From: JBGPLJ01 sp041486385
GTDB lineage: Bacteria > Pseudomonadota > Gammaproteobacteria > Steroidobacterales > Steroidobacteraceae
NCBI GenBank assembly: GCA_041486385.1
Contig: JBGPLJ010000176.1
Coordinates: 1-7,586 of the forward strand
Direction of reading: 5' to 3'
Length of the DNA stretch: 7,586 bases
The notes beneath the pieces were generated by a model. It did no database searches and had not been told where the DNA came from. It saw only the letters and a list, made by a program, of their open reading frames with translations. A program made the translations under genes and the position numbers. Position 1 is the first letter of the stretch, and each line of letters begins with the position of its first letter. Shown here in pieces: positions 6,522 through 7,586 of this stretch.

Positions 6522-6992
6522 ATGCCACGCTCACGAAGACGTACGCCCGTCCTGCTTGCCGGCCTTGCGCTGATGGGTACGGTTCACGCCGCAGTTGTCT
6601 TGGTGGAAGACGACCGCCGCACCGTCGCGGCGCTCGACACCGAGTACCAGGCGGCGGTGAAACATAACGACGCCACGACCATGGCGCGGATTCTCGATGA
6701 GCGCTTCGTGCTCGTGGTCGGCAACGGCAAGTCCTACACCCGCGCTGAGCTCCTCGACTCGGCGACCAAGGGCCACGTCACGTACGAGCAACAGGATGAG
6801 GAAGCTGGCACCCAGGTCGTGCGGGTTTTTGACGACACAGCGGTCGTAACAGCGCTGCTCTGGATCAAGGGCACGAGCGACGGCAAGGCATTTGAGCGCC
6901 GGCTCTGGTTCAGCGACACCTACGTGCGCACGGCGAGCGGCTGGCGTTATGTTTTCGGGCAGGCGTCGCTGGCCCTGCCGGCCAAGTCGTAG
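6522..6992 (+). CDS. Secreted DUF4440/NTF2-like (SnoaL-like) protein
   Basis: The ATG at 6522 is chosen because GGGAG (6510-6514) lies 7 nt upstream and it begins a good Sec signal: MPRSRRR, a hydrophobic core, and cleavage after VHA at residue 23. The frame stays open far upstream, but that part is antisense to the DGPF and sigma genes and is not used. The mature protein (about 133 residues) is a DUF4440/NTF2-like domain. It has an N-terminal helix (VAALDTEYQAAVKHNDATTMARIL), the ERFVLVVGNGKSYTRAELL turn typical of the family, and closing strands RRLWFSDTYVRTASGWRYVFGQAS. The cone-shaped fold binds small molecules or acts in diverse enzymes; no catalytic set can be named. It diverges from the ECF42 operon, separated by 147 bp. 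NTF2-like genes often accompany ECF sigma factors, so membership of the regulon is plausible, but the upstream motif on its own strand looks housekeeping-like. Confidence 0.9.
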   Translation: MPRSRRRTPVLLAGLALMGTVHAAVVLVEDDRRTVAALDTEYQAAVKHNDATTMARILDERFVLVVGNGKSYTRAELLDSATKGHVTYEQQDEEAGTQVVRVFDDTAVVTALLWIKGTSDGKAFERRLWFSDTYVRTASGWRYVFGQASLALPAKS

Positions 6993-7028
6993 CCCCGCTT
7001 GTAATCCAGCGATGCATGGAGGTGCGCG

Positions 7029-7034
7029 TAGAAT
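7029..7034 (+). promoter_or_regulatory. Possible -10 element upstream of the hydrolase-like gene
   Basis: TAGAAT (5 of 6 to TATAAT) sits 34 nt before the ATG at 7069, so a start near 7041 would give a leader of about 28 nt. No good -35 lies 16-18 nt upstream; TTGTAA at 6999-7004 is too far away at 24 nt. Confidence 0.3.
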
Positions 7035-7068
7035 GCGCCCTCGCTTTCATCGATGTGAAGAGGATTCC

Positions 7069-7586
7069 ATGCAGCGCCGCCTGTCTCTCGCTCTCGTCCT
7101 GACCCTTGCATTTGCAGCGAATACTGCCCTCGCCACCCCTCATTTCATCGTGCGCCTCGATCCGAAAGTGGCTGCGGCGCAGGTCGACGGGCGGCTCCTG
7201 CTTGTGATTTCGAGCGACACATCCGACGAGCCGCGCAATCAGGTCGGCGATAGCGCGAAGACGCAGCAGATGTTTGGCGTCGATGCCGACGGCTGGGAAC
7301 CGGGAACAACCGAGACTATCGATGCCGAAGTCCTTGGCTACCCGCGCGACAGCTTGCGCGATGTGCCGGCCGGGCACTATCGCGTGCAGGCCGTGCTGCA
7401 CATTTACGAGACCTTTCACCGCAAGGACGGCCATGTCGTGAAGCTGCCGATGGACCGCGGCGAAGGCCAGCAGTGGAACAAAGCGCCGGGCAACCTCTAT
7501 TCGACACCGCAGGAGATCGTCTTTGATCCGGGCTCAACGAGCGCTGTCGAGATCACGCTCGACAAAGTGATGCCGCCCATCGAGCC
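7069..7586 (+). CDS. Secreted protein resembling large esterase-like hydrolases, N-terminal 172 residues (3' end outside window)
   Basis: The ATG at 7069 follows a strong ribosome site, GAAGAGGA (7057-7064), about 4 nt upstream, and the frame stays open to the window end. Residues 1-22 form a Sec signal peptide (cleavage after ALA), so the product is exported. The visible region has a beta-rich N-terminal domain (FIVRLDP; GRLLLVISS; QMFGVDADGWEPGT) followed by VPAGHYRVQAVLHIYETFHRKDGH and the conserved-looking EGQQWNKAPGNLYS at residues 132-145. I recall this combination from the N-terminal domain of large secreted proteins that carry a putative alpha/beta-hydrolase (esterase-like) domain further on. 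That domain would lie outside the window, so no catalytic residue is visible and the hydrolase label is inference. It follows the DUF4440 gene by 76 nt on the same strand and could be read with it or from its own promoter. Confidence 0.8.
   Translation, partial: MQRRLSLALVLTLAFAANTALATPHFIVRLDPKVAAAQVDGRLLLVISSDTSDEPRNQVGDSAKTQQMFGVDADGWEPGTTETIDAEVLGYPRDSLRDVPAGHYRVQAVLHIYETFHRKDGHVVKLPMDRGEGQQWNKAPGNLYSTPQEIVFDPGSTSAVEITLDKVMPPIE

Overview
The window is GC-rich, densely coded bacterial DNA with good Shine-Dalgarno sites, Sec and lipoprotein signals and tightly packed operons. The gene content fits a proteobacterium. A gammaproteobacterium of the Xanthomonadales/Nevskiales/Steroidobacter type is my guess from protein style only, with low confidence. 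There are eight protein-coding genes, two of them cut by the window edges. I see no RNA genes, insertion sequences, CRISPR arrays or attachment sites.

Layout. (a) 2-1027, + strand: the C-terminal 341 residues of a large TPR-repeat protein, which collides tail-to-tail with the next gene and overlaps it by 26 bp. (b) 3497-1002, - strand: a two-gene unit. It encodes a 67-residue lipoprotein with a Gly/Ser/Pro-rich tail, then after 27 nt a 754-residue secreted protein with 14 cysteines after its signal peptide. I cannot assign the latter to a known family. (c) 6374-3743, - strand: a compact four-gene operon made of DGPF/YCII protein A, an ECF sigma factor with a long C-terminal extension (ECF42 type, DUF6596 plus TPR-like), DGPF/YCII protein B, and a membrane-anchored SRPBCC protein. 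(d) 6522-6992, + strand: a secreted DUF4440/NTF2-like protein, divergent from the sigma operon. (e) 7069 to the window end, + strand: the N-terminus of a secreted protein resembling large periplasmic esterase-like hydrolases.

The functional centre is the ECF42 module. ECF42 sigma factors have no classical anti-sigma factor; they carry a C-terminal extension thought to control activity and are usually found with DGPF proteins. Here two divergent DGPF paralogues bracket the sigma gene, and the first is joined to it by a GTGA stop/start overlap. Upstream of the operon I find TGTCGG-N17-CGTC on the - strand. This is one mismatch from the ECF42 promoter signature I recall (TGTCGA ... CGA/TC), and it predicts a leader of about 31 nt and autoregulation. 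The same hexamer read on the + strand (CCGACA) lies 17 nt from AATAAT and could be the -35 box of a housekeeping promoter for the divergent DUF4440 gene. The two directions might therefore compete for one site.

The least explained part is the lipoprotein plus 754-residue Cys-rich secreted protein pair. It is the best candidate here for something undescribed.
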